64,000 nt of DNA from XYD12-FULL-36-8 sp964613805 (GTDB lineage Bacteria > Bacteroidota > Ignavibacteria > Ignavibacteriales > Ignavibacteriaceae): positions 1-64,000 of the forward strand of contig CAZTJF010000018.1 of NCBI GenBank assembly GCA_964613805.1. Direction: 5' to 3'. The notes under the pieces are model-generated. The model worked only from the letters and a program-made list of their open reading frames with translations. It ran no database searches and was not told where the DNA came from. This document shows, in pieces, positions 24,651 to 34,179 of this stretch. The translations under genes and the position numbers were made by a program. Within the stretch, counting starts at the first letter, position 1; the number at the start of each line of letters is the position of its first letter.

Positions 24651-26414
24651 TCACCTAATTAATGTTGACCAGCCAATGTGCTGAAGGTTTTTGTAAATAA
24701 TAAATATAGAAACAATTGCAGCAAAAAAATATGGCAGTGCAGATGCAATGCCGTCAAATATTAAGCTGCCAGTTCCAAATAAAATTGAATAAACGAGAAC
24801 AACCCCGAAAAACCAATTCATGAACATTCTTAAAAATCCTTTATCACTTACTACATCGGGAAGTTTGTCTGAAATCTTTTTCCAAAGTATTCCGCCGGGA
24901 TGAATTTTTCTGTAAAACTCTAACAATGTTTTTTCTTCAGTTGGTTTGGTAAGATAAGTCACGATAAGCCAAACAGCAGTTGTTGCCGGAACGATATAGT
25001 AAAGTGAAATTGGGAAATCAATCTTCAGCATTTTCAAAAATGGAATTATAATAAATGGAGTAATCATTGCAGAAATTTCTGACCAGGCATTTATACGCCA
25101 CCAAAACCATCGTAATATTAAAACTAATCCAACTCCGGCACCGGCTTCCATAATAAATTCCCATGCACCGGAAATTCTTTCGATAAAAAGAGTAACAAAT
25201 ACAGAAACTATCATGAGAATAATCGTAGTTAGTCTTGAAATTCCAACATAATGTTTCTCATTCTCATTTCTTCTAATAAAACGACGATAAAAATCATTTA
25301 AAATATAAGATGAACCCCAATTTAGCTGAGTTGCGATTGTACTCATGTAAGCGGCAAAAAAGGCGGCGACAAGTAATCCCTTTAACCCGATTGGCAAATA
25401 ATCATTCATTGCATAAATGTATCCCATCTTTTTTTGATCGGCTGCTAAATCGGGGTAGAGAATTAACGTTGATAAGCCGACTAAAATCCATGGCCATGGA
25501 CGAATAGCATAATGAGCAATTTGAAAAAATAGTGTCGCAAACAATGAATGTTTTTCATTTTTTGCCGACATCATTCGCTGAGCAACATATCCGCCGCCGC
25601 CGGGTTCAGCACCTGGATACCACGACGCCCACCAGTTTATTCCGATGTAAGCAAGAAATGCCGCGGCAGATAAAACAAAAATTCCGCCGACTGACGATAC
25701 ATCAGAAATTGAAGGAAAGAAATCAAAAACAAAGTTGGGAAGCTTTTCCTGCATTCCAGAAATTCCTCCCACTTGAGGAGTGTTCACGACGATGATTGCG
25801 AGTATAATTGTACCTGTCATAGCCATAATAAATTGAAATGCATCTGTAACCACAACTCCCCATAATCCAGATAGAGCAGAATAAACAGCAACCAAAAGCA
25901 TTGCTCCGAAAACATAAAAGAAAACTTCTGATTCGGGAATGTTGAACATACCATCAAGAATTGAAATCATCGCTTTGTTCACCCAACCCATGATGATTAC
26001 GTTCATAAGTAAGCCAAGATACAGTGCTCTGAATCCGCGAAGGAATCTTGCGGGCTTGCCTGAATATCTTATTTCAGCGAACTCAACTTCAGTCATTATC
26101 CCCGCTCTTCTCCACAGCTTAGCAAAAAAGAAAACAGTCAGCAATCCGCCAAAAGCATAGCTCCACCAAATCCAGTTACCAGCAATTCCATTTTTTGCAA
26201 CAAGTTCAGTAACTGCAAGAGGCGTATCTGCGGCAAAGGTTGTTGCGACCATTGAGAGTCCCGCTAAATACCATGGAAGGTTTCTGCCGGAGAGAAAAAA
26301 TTCATCTGTGTTTTTACCTGCTCGCCGAGAATAAAAAAGGGCTATTCCTATCGAGAAGATAAAGTAGGCGACAATTATGAGATAATCTAAAAAGTACAAG
26401 TTAATCCCAAACAA
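24651..26414 (-). CDS. Sodium:solute symporter (SSS family)
   Basis: A 587-residue inner-membrane symporter with about 13-14 hydrophobic helices. SSS-family features are FFLSGRNLPWYLAGLSMVAT near residue 40, TFAADTPLAVTELV, GLWGVVVTDAFQFIMA and FFAAYMSTIATQLNWGSSY. It is longer than the ~480-residue relative at 27203-28648. The substrate (sugar, amino acid or organic acid) cannot be read from the sequence. It is the first gene of the symporter-HAD-PgpH-xerD run. Na+ coupling would fit an organism with a putative Na+-pumping Mrp-type hydrogenase. Confidence 0.88.
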   Translation of the reverse strand: MFGINLYFLDYLIIVAYFIFSIGIALFYSRRAGKNTDEFFLSGRNLPWYLAGLSMVATTFAADTPLAVTELVAKNGIAGNWIWWSYAFGGLLTVFFFAKLWRRAGIMTEVEFAEIRYSGKPARFLRGFRALYLGLLMNVIIMGWVNKAMISILDGMFNIPESEVFFYVFGAMLLVAVYSALSGLWGVVVTDAFQFIMAMTGTIILAIIVVNTPQVGGISGMQEKLPNFVFDFFPSISDVSSVGGIFVLSAAAFLAYIGINWWASWYPGAEPGGGGYVAQRMMSAKNEKHSLFATLFFQIAHYAIRPWPWILVGLSTLILYPDLAADQKKMGYIYAMNDYLPIGLKGLLVAAFFAAYMSTIATQLNWGSSYILNDFYRRFIRRNENEKHYVGISRLTTIILMIVSVFVTLFIERISGAWEFIMEAGAGVGLVLILRWFWWRINAWSEISAMITPFIIIPFLKMLKIDFPISLYYIVPATTAVWLIVTYLTKPTEEKTLLEFYRKIHPGGILWKKISDKLPDVVSDKGFLRMFMNWFFGVVLVYSILFGTGSLIFDGIASALPYFFAAIVSIFIIYKNLQHIGWSTLIR

Positions 26415-26480
26415 ATAAAATTATGATTGTTAACTTACTGAAGGGGAAAGGGCAAATCAAGAATGGCAGAGTGCTATTAC

Positions 26481-26822
26481 TTATTCTTGAATAAGTGGAA
26501 CTATCTCTTTGAGGCGATTTCTCAGGCGAGATATATCGTTGTTTGCAGTATCCCAAACAATTTCAAGCTCTAATTCATCATACATGTGAATCATAATATT
26601 TCGCATAGCTTTCATTTTCTTCCATGGTAAATCAGTAAAGCGGTTTTTCAATTCTTCAGAAATGCGATTTGATGCTTCACCAATAATTTCAATTTTTCTG
26701 ATTACAGCTTCCTGCATCATTTCATCATCGTAAAAATCACTTTTGGTTTTATTTCTAATAAAGCGCTCGATGCTCTCACAAGAATTAATAATATCAATTA
26801 AAGACGATTTGTCACGAAACAT
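26481..26822 (-). CDS. hepT: HEPN-family toxin (HepT/DUF86)
   Basis: A 113-residue HEPN protein. The RNase-type motif Rx4-6H is present as RNIMIH (Arg74, His79), followed by Tyr81 (MYDE), the site AMPylated by cognate MNT antitoxins in studied systems. KIEIIGEASNRISEELK is typical of DUF86. It overlaps the upstream nucleotidyltransferase gene by 11 bases, the usual arrangement of a MntA/HepT toxin-antitoxin pair. With the catalytic residues intact it is probably functional. Confidence 0.9.
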   Translation of the reverse strand: MFRDKSSLIDIINSCESIERFIRNKTKSDFYDDEMMQEAVIRKIEIIGEASNRISEELKNRFTDLPWKKMKAMRNIMIHMYDELELEIVWDTANNDISRLRNRLKEIVPLIQE

Positions 26823-27126
26823 AAATAACCCTATAATTATCCAAAATCGCCTTCTTTTTTAAATAATTGCGGCTTCTCTGAATTGCTTTCTTCGAAACAA
26901 TATCCACTTCTCTTCCCAAAAAACTTTCGAATGCTTCTTTCAAATCAACTATATCAAATAAACTAATGCCGGAGTTGGGATTGAATTCAACTAGAAGATC
27001 AACGTCACTTTTCTCGTTAAAATCTTCTCTAAGTGCCGAGCCAAATATTGCAAGCTCGCGGATTTTAAACTTTTTACAAATTTCTGCTAATTGCTCTTCT
27101 TGTATATTTATGTTTCTGATTGTCAT
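26812..27126 (-). CDS. mntA: MNT-family minimal nucleotidyltransferase antitoxin
   Basis: A 104-residue minimal nucleotidyltransferase. The motif GSx10DxD is intact (Gly29-Ser30, Asp41, Asp43: FGSALREDFNEKSDVDLLVE), and a third acidic residue is likely in GREVDIV. In characterised pairs this enzyme AMPylates the HEPN toxin and neutralises it. It is the first gene of the pair; its start is 76 bases from the symporter gene stop at 27203, and no TAnnTTTG promoter is visible. Confidence 0.9.
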   Translation of the reverse strand: MTIRNINIQEEQLAEICKKFKIRELAIFGSALREDFNEKSDVDLLVEFNPNSGISLFDIVDLKEAFESFLGREVDIVSKKAIQRSRNYLKKKAILDNYRVIYVS

Positions 27127-27202
27127 AATTAGCTCTTTCTGTTTTTCAAGATTTAATCAAAATGTAGAATAGTTGTAACATAAAGTTGCATCAATCTTTC
27201 AT

Positions 27203-28648
27203 TTATGTATAGTTTCTATCAGTCAATTTATTCAGCAAACTCCCAATTAACAGTGTGGCTATCACCCCAATTATTGTGTACCACGTCCATGCAACAAGCT
27301 TTAGAGAGATAACGCTTATCATAATAAATATTCCTGCAACAAAGCCAGCCAGGGCATCTTCCTGCTTTGCTTTTTTATTCAGAATGCCAAGCAAAAACGT
27401 TCCAAGCAATCCGCCGTAAGTAAATGATGCAATGCTCAAAGCAATTTCAACAACTGCGCGGGAAGATTCCATAAACAGAATTGCAGAAATAACCAGCATG
27501 CCTGCCCAAAAAATTGTGAACATCCGCGAAATTTTTAATTGCTTATGATCATCCAAATTTTTTCCGAAGAATGGAATATACAAATCATTCATTGTTGATG
27601 ATGCAAGAGAAGTCATTGAACCAGCTAATGTTGACATTGCCGCAGCGAATAATCCGGCGACAATTATTCCTGATACTCCAGCCGGAAGAACATTGATTAT
27701 AAACATTGGGAAAATTTCATCCGACTTGACATCAAGTTTACCATAAAAAGCATAGAGCATCACACCAACTAAAAGAAATATTGCAAACTGAACGATGACA
27801 ATTATTCCGCTTCCGATAATTGCTTTTTGTCCATCTCTTAAACTTTTAGTTGATAATAAACGTTGAACTATTAGCTGGTCAGTTCCATGCGAAGCCATTG
27901 AAAGAAAAGCTCCGCCAATCAATCCACCCAACAAAGTATACGGCTGACTGAAGAAACCCGAAATTCCATTTTCAAATCCTAAATCAAAAACTGAAAATTT
28001 ATTTCCGGTTACCGCAGCATCAGTGACAGCGCTCCATCCACCAGGGACTAAATTCAGCAAATAAATTACTGATAGTATTGCTCCTCCGAGATAGATAAAC
28101 ATCAACATCACATCAACCCAAATTACGCCTTTCATCCCGCCGGTGTAAGTATAAACCAAAGTTATTAAGGCAATAATGGCAACCGCCAAAGGATAATCAA
28201 TATTTAACATAAGCTTCAGCGGGATTGCTGTTGCAAAAAGCCGCACACCATCAGCAGCAGTTCGAGTAAATAAAAAAATTATTGACGCAAATGATCTTGT
28301 CTTACCGCCAAATCTGTTTTCAAGAAAGGTGTAGGCAGTTTTTAGTTCGCCTTTGCTGTATGCCGGCAATAATATGGAAGCGACGATGATCCGTCCAATG
28401 AGATATCCAAAAGTAACTTGAAGAAAATTAAGATTGGTTAGATATGCTAACCCTGGAATTGAAATAAATGTAAGTGTGCTTGTTTCAGCGGCAACTATTG
28501 AAAAACAAACTGCCCACCATGGAATTGCTTTTGACCCGAGGAAATAATCTTTAACTGTTTTTTGCTTACCGCCTGAAATAACCCCAAATGCAGCGGCACC
28601 AATAAGAAAGACAACAATAATTACATGGTCAAGCGTCTTTCCTTCCAA
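27203..28648 (-). CDS. Sodium:solute symporter (SSS family), second copy
   Basis: A 481-residue integral membrane protein with about 13 helices. SSS features: DYFLGSKAIPWWAVCFSIVA, ETSTLTFISIPGLAYL, YTYTGGMKGVIWVDVMLMF and GLFAAAMSTLAGSMTSLASS. It is only distantly similar to the symporter at 24651-26414. It lies eight bases after the STAS gene and is last in the rsmB-rodZ-ligA-...-symporter run. The substrate is unknown; the size class includes sialic acid, proline and myo-inositol carriers. Confidence 0.88.
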   Translation of the reverse strand: MEGKTLDHVIIVVFLIGAAAFGVISGGKQKTVKDYFLGSKAIPWWAVCFSIVAAETSTLTFISIPGLAYLTNLNFLQVTFGYLIGRIIVASILLPAYSKGELKTAYTFLENRFGGKTRSFASIIFLFTRTAADGVRLFATAIPLKLMLNIDYPLAVAIIALITLVYTYTGGMKGVIWVDVMLMFIYLGGAILSVIYLLNLVPGGWSAVTDAAVTGNKFSVFDLGFENGISGFFSQPYTLLGGLIGGAFLSMASHGTDQLIVQRLLSTKSLRDGQKAIIGSGIIVIVQFAIFLLVGVMLYAFYGKLDVKSDEIFPMFIINVLPAGVSGIIVAGLFAAAMSTLAGSMTSLASSTMNDLYIPFFGKNLDDHKQLKISRMFTIFWAGMLVISAILFMESSRAVVEIALSIASFTYGGLLGTFLLGILNKKAKQEDALAGFVAGIFIMISVISLKLVAWTWYTIIGVIATLLIGSLLNKLTDRNYT

Positions 28649-28656
28649 TTTTCTTC

Positions 28657-29004
28657 CTAACTGTTTTTCAGTTCTTCTATTGCATCTTCAACTGTATCGC
28701 ATACATTAAGTACTCGATCAAGCTGGGTAATTTTTATAAGTGTGAGAACTTTTTCAGAAGGTGCAACTAAACGAATAGTGCCATTTGTAGAGTTTAATGT
28801 TCTGTTTGCCACAAGAAGCGCGCTTAGCCCGGAACTGTCACAAGTTTCAACTTCGCTTAAATCAATAATCAATTTGTTAATGCCCTCAACTTTAAGCAGT
28901 AGGGTGAACTCGCCTTTTAATAAGCCCGATATGTTGGTGTCAAGTCGTTTTTCGTTCAGTTTAAAAACGGTTATATCGCCTATGCGTTTGGTTTCGAAGT
29001 TCAT
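28657..29004 (-). CDS. STAS-domain anti-sigma factor antagonist-like protein
   Basis: A 115-residue single STAS domain. The segment LIIDLSEVETCDSSGLSALLVANR holds the phospho-acceptor Ser of SpoIIAA/RsbV-type antagonists (CDSSGL). No kinase or phosphatase partner is nearby, so the partner-switching module must be encoded elsewhere. It is placed 46 bases after the GT9-like gene and eight bases before the symporter. Reading it as a regulator of the symporter would be speculation. Confidence 0.85.
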   Translation of the reverse strand: MNFETKRIGDITVFKLNEKRLDTNISGLLKGEFTLLLKVEGINKLIIDLSEVETCDSSGLSALLVANRTLNSTNGTIRLVAPSEKVLTLIKITQLDRVLNVCDTVEDAIEELKNS

Positions 29005-29050
29005 ATTAATTCCTGTGGTTTATTTTCAAATGATAAAAAAAGTTCTGGGG

Positions 29051-29581
29051 TTAGAACATCTCTAAACAACTTAAATAATTTTTATAGGATGCTTCCGGGC
29101 TCTCTTCCTTGTTTATAATCTGCAAGTTGTAATATTTATCTGCATTACTTTTTTGAAATCCCATTTTGATTGGTGCATTAACCATCCCTGCAACAATGCT
29201 GCAAAAAATATTTTCTTTTCTATTAAGATCAAGAATCGCATTGAACCGCATCGAGGTTAGCTTTTCCATTAATTTTTTGCTTGGAATATACAGTCTGCCC
29301 ACGTCTTTCTCGGTATATTCAACCACTTGTGGTCTATATTTCACAGGCACGAGGTTCGCTCTAAACTCCTGAGTAAATACGGTTGCATGTTTCCTATTAG
29401 CGCTAAGCCCTTTTAAGACTTCTATTGCATAGTGAAAGTCGGTATCGTTATCCGGCATAAGAACAAGGAAAGTAAATGATTTTTTGAAAAAGTCTCGGAA
29501 AGATCTAGTTGTATAATGATCTGATTTAATTCTTTTCCCGATCAATAAACCGGCTAATTTTTCTTTCACAAAACCCATCAT
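29051..29581 (-). CDS. Short heptosyltransferase (GT9)-like protein, N-terminal half only
   Basis: 176 residues. The pattern FTFLVLMPDNDTDFHYAIEV and MRFNAILDLNRKENIFCSIV with INAPIKMGFQ-like sequence (APIKMGFQKSNADKYYNLQI) matches the N-terminal Rossmann half of GT-B heptosyltransferase-like proteins. The C-terminal nucleotide-sugar domain is missing. Comparable short proteins occur in Bacteroidota as a conserved unknown family, so this need not be a truncation. It overlaps the ligA stop by four bases (ATGA), implying coupled translation. Confidence 0.65.
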   Translation of the reverse strand: MMGFVKEKLAGLLIGKRIKSDHYTTRSFRDFFKKSFTFLVLMPDNDTDFHYAIEVLKGLSANRKHATVFTQEFRANLVPVKYRPQVVEYTEKDVGRLYIPSKKLMEKLTSMRFNAILDLNRKENIFCSIVAGMVNAPIKMGFQKSNADKYYNLQIINKEESPEASYKNYLSCLEMF

Positions 29582-31608
29582 TTTTGTTCGGCTTCCTTTA
29601 ACAATTTTTCAAACTCATTCTCGGTAATAATTTTTACGCCAAGGGACTGCGCCTTTGTAAGTTTTGATCCCGGATTTTCACCCACTAAAACAAAATCCGT
29701 TTTTTTGCTCACACTTGAAGTTGGCTTACCTCCAAAATTACTAATTTTTTCCTCAGCTTCTTCACGAGAAAGTTTGGACAGCGTCCCTGTCAAGACAAAC
29801 GTTTTTCCTAAAAAAGGTGACTCGCGGACTATCTTCTTTTCCGATTTGAAATTAAGATTATGAGCTTTGAGCCGCTGGACTACTTTAATATTATGCTTAT
29901 CTGAAAAGAAATTCTTAACGCTTCTGCTTATGCTTGGACCAATTTCATGAATCGAGGTTATTTCTTCTTCTGATGCATTTATCATTTCGTCAATTGATAA
30001 AAAATGATCGGTTAATTTTTTGGCAGCACCCGATCCGACATATCTTATTCCTAAAGCGAAAAGCACTTTAGCAAAGGGTTGTTTCTTGCTTTCTTCAATC
30101 GCAGTCAGAAGGTTATCAATGCTTTTTTCACCAAGCCGCTCAATTTGAACCAGTTCGTGTCGTTTTTCTTTTAAATCATAAATTTGATCATACGTTTTAA
30201 GATAACCCAGATCAACAAAAAGATTTATCAATGCTTCTCCGAGTCCCTCAATATCCATTGCGCCTCTTGAGGCAAAATGTTCGATCCTGCCTTTTATCTG
30301 TGCCGGGCATTCGCTGTTCTCACAGTAATATGCAACTTCACCTTCCGGTTTAAATATTTTTGATCCGCAAACAGGACATTTCGCCGGCGGTTTTGTTTCT
30401 TTGCTATTCGATGGTCGTTCATTTAAAACCACAGAAACGATTTTAGGAATTACATCGCCGCCTTTTTCAATAACAACTTTGTCTCCCTCTCTAATATCTT
30501 TTCTTTTAATTTCATCAAAGTTGTGAAGAGTTGCTCTGCTTATGGTTGAACCAGCAAGCAAAACGGGTTCAAGTTCTGCAACAGGAGTGATAGTTCCAGT
30601 TCTTCCAACCTGCCATGTTATTTTATTTAATCTCGTGAATGCTTGCTTAGCTTTGAACTTAAACGCAACAGCCCATCTTGGTGCTTTTGCAATGCTTCCT
30701 AAAATATTTTGCTGCTTAATTGAATTAACTTTTATTACAGCACCATCTACTTCATATTCAAGTGTATCACGTATTTTTTCGAACTCGCGGCATACTGCAA
30801 TCACCTCATCAATATTTTTACAAAACCTCGCTTCCGGATTTACTCGAAATCCCAGCCTTCTTAACAATTCTAAATTTTTAATTTGAGATTCAAACTCTTC
30901 TTCTGTACTTATTAATGAATATAAAAAAATGTTTAATGGTCTTTGTGCAACAATTTTGGGATCCTGCAGCTTTAGAGTTCCAGCTGAGGAATTGCGTGGA
31001 TTTGCAAAAAGTTTGTCTCCTCTTTTTTCTCTTTCTTTATTAAGATCTTGGAAGTCAGCAATGTTCATATAAATTTCGCCCCGGATTTCTATATTCGGCA
31101 ATTTATATGGAATTGATTTTGGTTTTTTCAATTTTAATGGAACCGATTTGATCGTCTTTACGTTTGCAGTGATTTCCTCACCCACAAATCCATCGCCGCG
31201 AGTTGCGGCTGTTTTAAGATAGCCGTCCACGTAATTTAAGCTGACCGATGCGCCATCAATTTTCAGCTCAACCACATATTCGATTTTTTGATTTTGGGGC
31301 AATGCTTCCAGTATTCTTCTGTCGAAATCATAAAGTTCTTCCTCGCTGTAGGTGTTTGCAAGACTAAGCATCGGGATTTTGTGAGTAATAGGTTTAAAAT
31401 CTTTTGTAAGATCTTTTCCAACTCGCTGTGTTGGAGAATCGGAAGTAATTAAATGCGGATTTTCTTGTTCGCGCTTCTCGAGTTTTTTTACAAGTTTATC
31501 ATACTCTTCGTCGCTTACTGAGGGTTCGGCAAGAACATAATATTTATAATCATGTTCTCTTATAAGTTCGCGAAGCTCTTCAATTTCTTTTTCTATTCTG
31601 TAGGACAT
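29578..31608 (-). CDS. ligA: NAD+-dependent DNA ligase LigA
   Basis: A 676-residue replicative ligase. Domain order: Ia (SDEEYDKLVKKLEKRE, SPTQRVG), adenylation site VVELKIDGASVSLNY with the catalytic Lys in KIDG, OB region, four-Cys zinc finger (CPVCGSK ... YYCENSECPAQ), helix-hairpin-helix domain (ERLGEKSIDNL, IGPSISRSVKNFF) and a C-terminal BRCT domain (LGKTFVLTGTLSKLSREEAE). Length and motifs are complete. It lies 11 bases after the rodZ-like gene. Confidence 0.98.
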   Translation of the reverse strand: MSYRIEKEIEELRELIREHDYKYYVLAEPSVSDEEYDKLVKKLEKREQENPHLITSDSPTQRVGKDLTKDFKPITHKIPMLSLANTYSEEELYDFDRRILEALPQNQKIEYVVELKIDGASVSLNYVDGYLKTAATRGDGFVGEEITANVKTIKSVPLKLKKPKSIPYKLPNIEIRGEIYMNIADFQDLNKEREKRGDKLFANPRNSSAGTLKLQDPKIVAQRPLNIFLYSLISTEEEFESQIKNLELLRRLGFRVNPEARFCKNIDEVIAVCREFEKIRDTLEYEVDGAVIKVNSIKQQNILGSIAKAPRWAVAFKFKAKQAFTRLNKITWQVGRTGTITPVAELEPVLLAGSTISRATLHNFDEIKRKDIREGDKVVIEKGGDVIPKIVSVVLNERPSNSKETKPPAKCPVCGSKIFKPEGEVAYYCENSECPAQIKGRIEHFASRGAMDIEGLGEALINLFVDLGYLKTYDQIYDLKEKRHELVQIERLGEKSIDNLLTAIEESKKQPFAKVLFALGIRYVGSGAAKKLTDHFLSIDEMINASEEEITSIHEIGPSISRSVKNFFSDKHNIKVVQRLKAHNLNFKSEKKIVRESPFLGKTFVLTGTLSKLSREEAEEKISNFGGKPTSSVSKKTDFVLVGENPGSKLTKAQSLGVKIITENEFEKLLKEAEQK

Positions 31609-31619
31609 TATGCAATCCT

Positions 31620-32525
31620 TTAAGGGGAAGTCTTATTTTGAAGTTTTAACCCCTCTCTGTCAATCACCACATTCAATGCCGTTTTGTTTTTGCCGGGGAA
31701 CGAAAGCGGTTTGCTATTTAGCTGCATCTTTATCGCCCCGGAATTTCCCAGCGTAATTTTATAATTGGTTTTTGCTTTTAATAATTTTTGAGAGTTTGGC
31801 AGAAGTATAAATTCTTCAGTTGACTGTTCATCAACAGAAACTTTTATCCACGATGTATCGTTTGCGTTTATTATTAAAATCAGGCTGTCAGAAATTCCTA
31901 TACCAAGATTTCCGTTTGGTACTGCTTGTTCATTTTCAACATATCTTTGGTTTTGCTGAATCACTTCTTCTATCGGTTTTTCAACAACAATTATTTGTTT
32001 GCTTTTATCCATAAAGATGAAATAAATCAATGCGAACAATAATATTGCTCCGAAAAGACTCGCACCGATAATTATATTTCTTTTACTTATGGCTGCAGCA
32101 GAATCTTGAGCGGTGTTTCCGCTGCCAACTGCATCAAAGGTGAATAACAATTCTTTCTTTTTTATTTCGGGTTTTGTTTTTTGAGCAGCCGGTTTTTCAC
32201 CGTTAAGATTTTGTGGAATGTCCTTCGGGGTAGTTTCCTGAACCTTACTCTTTATTTCCTTAGAAACCGTTTCCTCTTCCACATAAGGTATTCCTTGTCT
32301 GGCAGCATCGAATTTTTTATTAATTTTATTTTCGTTAAGTCCGACAACTCTTGCATAACTTTTTATAAAAGCTCGGACATATAATTCCGGGAGAAAAGAA
32401 AAATCTCCATGCTCAATTGCTTCGAGAAATTTAATGTCTATTTTGGATTTGTTAGCTAATTGCGCAAGAGTCATTAAATTTTTTTCTCTTGCAGTTTTCA
32501 GTTCATTGGCGAGTTCGTCAAACAT
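31620..32525 (-). CDS. RodZ-like helix-turn-helix membrane protein
   Basis: 301 residues. A cytoplasmic HTH_25 domain (LMTLAQLANKSKIDIKFLEA with PELYVRAFIKSYARVVGLNE) is followed by a charged linker, one transmembrane helix (about 150-172, NIIIGASLFGAILLFALIYF) and a periplasmic DUF4115 domain (LIINANDTSWIKVSVDEQ). RodZ tethers MreB and sets rod shape; in this group the same architecture occurs without proven function. It lies 26 bases after rsmB and upstream of ligA. Confidence 0.87.
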   Translation of the reverse strand: MFDELANELKTAREKNLMTLAQLANKSKIDIKFLEAIEHGDFSFLPELYVRAFIKSYARVVGLNENKINKKFDAARQGIPYVEEETVSKEIKSKVQETTPKDIPQNLNGEKPAAQKTKPEIKKKELLFTFDAVGSGNTAQDSAAAISKRNIIIGASLFGAILLFALIYFIFMDKSKQIIVVEKPIEEVIQQNQRYVENEQAVPNGNLGIGISDSLILIINANDTSWIKVSVDEQSTEEFILLPNSQKLLKAKTNYKITLGNSGAIKMQLNSKPLSFPGKNKTALNVVIDREGLKLQNKTSP

Positions 32526-32551
32526 ATTTATGAATAAATTGAAAAATTGTT

Positions 32552-33928
32552 TTAATTTAATCGAATTAACTTGGCTGCAAAAGCTCCGTCCAGTTGATGA
32601 ATATGCGGAAATGTAGATACGCTTCCATTCGCATCAACAAGGTCTGTGGGAAGATTATCCAGCGCGCTCAACAGCTTAAAGCTTGAATTATTTTCTAAAA
32701 ACCTTTTCACAACCTCAAAATTTTCTTCCGGTTCGATTGAACATGTGCTGTAAACCAGTATTCCGTCCTTCTTAATTAAGGTTGAAGCTTTCGTCAACAA
32801 TGTAAATTGCAGTTCGGATAATTTTTTTATATCCAGCAAATTAACTTTCCATTTTATATCAGGTTTTTTTGAAAACGTTCCGGTACCTGAACAAGGGGCA
32901 TCAAGCAAAATTCTATCAAAATCTTTTCTGTTATATTCCATTGCATTCATCACCAGAGGTCTAATACTTTTAAATCCAAGCCGTTTGATGTTTTTACTAA
33001 GAACATGAAGCCGACTTTCGTACCGATCCAGAGCAACAATTTCACCATTATCCTGCATTAAACTTGCGATGTATGATGTTTTTCCGCCTGGAGCAGCACA
33101 CATATCTAACACTCTCAATCCTGGTTTCAAGTCCAAAAGCTTACAGGCAAGCCCTGCGCTCTCATCCTGCACATCAAAATAGCCGTTGTTATAATATTCC
33201 CAAGCAGTAATGTTTGTAAGATTTTGGAGTTTGAAAAAATCGGGCAGATATTTCCCCTGTATGAATTTCAAATTAACCGAGTTAAGCAGCGATTTAAATT
33301 CCTCATGCTGAACTTTAAGCGAATTCATTTTTAATGTTAAGAACGGTTTTTCATTATTCGCGGCGAAAAGTTTTTCTGTTGCTTCGCGTCCAAAACGATT
33401 AAGATATCTTTTTGCCAGCCATGAGGGATGTGAATGATATGCACTGATAAACCCAATTAAATCTTCTTCGGGATCTGGATAACGGATTCCATTTTTACTT
33501 CGTATAATATTTCTGAGAATTGCATTTGTTAGATCAGCCGGTTTTTGTCCCTGCAATTTCTTTATAAATTCAACCGCTTCATTTACTGCCGCATAATCAG
33601 GAACTCTATCAAGAAATAAAATTTGGTAAAGTGCAACACGCAAACAGTTTTTTAAGTTTGGAATAGCTTTTGAAAATTGCCCTTTGTAAAAACCATTAAG
33701 CACCCAATCGAGACGCCCCATCCATCTTACAACTCCATGCACAATCTCGTACAGCAAAGCTTTATCGGGGCTGCTTAGTTCTGCATTTTTCATTTCATTA
33801 TCAAGCAGCTTCTCAAGATATGCGTCGGTTCTTTCGACTCGATTAAGAATTTTAACAGCAAGCCCTCTTACACCGGAGTATAAATCTCTAACTTTGTGTT
33901 CTTCAAGCTGAGTTGTTACATCGTCCAT
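32552..33928 (-). CDS. rsmB: 16S rRNA (cytosine-967-C5)-methyltransferase RsmB
   Basis: A 458-residue RNA methyltransferase. The N-terminal NusB-like domain (AVKILNRVERTDAYLEKLLD) is followed by a SAM-binding domain with VLDMCAAPGGKTSYIA, the catalytic Cys in ILLDAPCSGTGTFSKKPD and the second conserved Cys in LVYSTCSIEPEENFEVV. The length fits RsmB. It is the first gene of a minus-strand run through rodZ-like, ligA, GT9-like, STAS and symporter genes. The 251-base upstream gap shows no exact TAnnTTTG promoter. Confidence 0.94.
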   Translation of the reverse strand: MDDVTTQLEEHKVRDLYSGVRGLAVKILNRVERTDAYLEKLLDNEMKNAELSSPDKALLYEIVHGVVRWMGRLDWVLNGFYKGQFSKAIPNLKNCLRVALYQILFLDRVPDYAAVNEAVEFIKKLQGQKPADLTNAILRNIIRSKNGIRYPDPEEDLIGFISAYHSHPSWLAKRYLNRFGREATEKLFAANNEKPFLTLKMNSLKVQHEEFKSLLNSVNLKFIQGKYLPDFFKLQNLTNITAWEYYNNGYFDVQDESAGLACKLLDLKPGLRVLDMCAAPGGKTSYIASLMQDNGEIVALDRYESRLHVLSKNIKRLGFKSIRPLVMNAMEYNRKDFDRILLDAPCSGTGTFSKKPDIKWKVNLLDIKKLSELQFTLLTKASTLIKKDGILVYSTCSIEPEENFEVVKRFLENNSSFKLLSALDNLPTDLVDANGSVSTFPHIHQLDGAFAAKLIRLN

Positions 33929-34125
33929 GTTTGTAAACAGTTAAACTTTGGGGAAAATTATCTTATGATTGTATTTAAGCAATAGAGTTCACAAAAATCT
34001 AAATTCTTTTTTCAATTTAACATTTTTTAGAGTAATAATCTTGGACATTTTGTGAAACTCCACCTTTATAATTTGTTTCCATTGCTCTTAGCACGGTAGA
34101 GGATAATCTGAGGGTGGTTAATATG

Positions 34126-34154
34126 AGGTGGGGCAAGATACTCTCGCCCCGCCT
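34126..34154. other. Stable hairpin downstream of the T9SS gene cluster
   Basis: AGGTGGGGC and GCCCCGCCT form a nine-pair stem (one G-T pair) around an 11-base loop, 26 bases after the stop of the arylsulfotransferase-like gene. No run of T follows on either strand, so a classical intrinsic terminator is doubtful; it may still stabilise the 3' end. The rest of the 33929-34179 gap holds nothing recognised. Confidence 0.4.
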
Positions 34155-34179
34155 ATTCTGAGAGAATTATGAATAGAAC

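Noticed and set aside
34126..34154. Intrinsic terminator of the T9SS cluster
   Set aside because: The stem is stable but no T tract follows on either strand; listed only as a hairpin.
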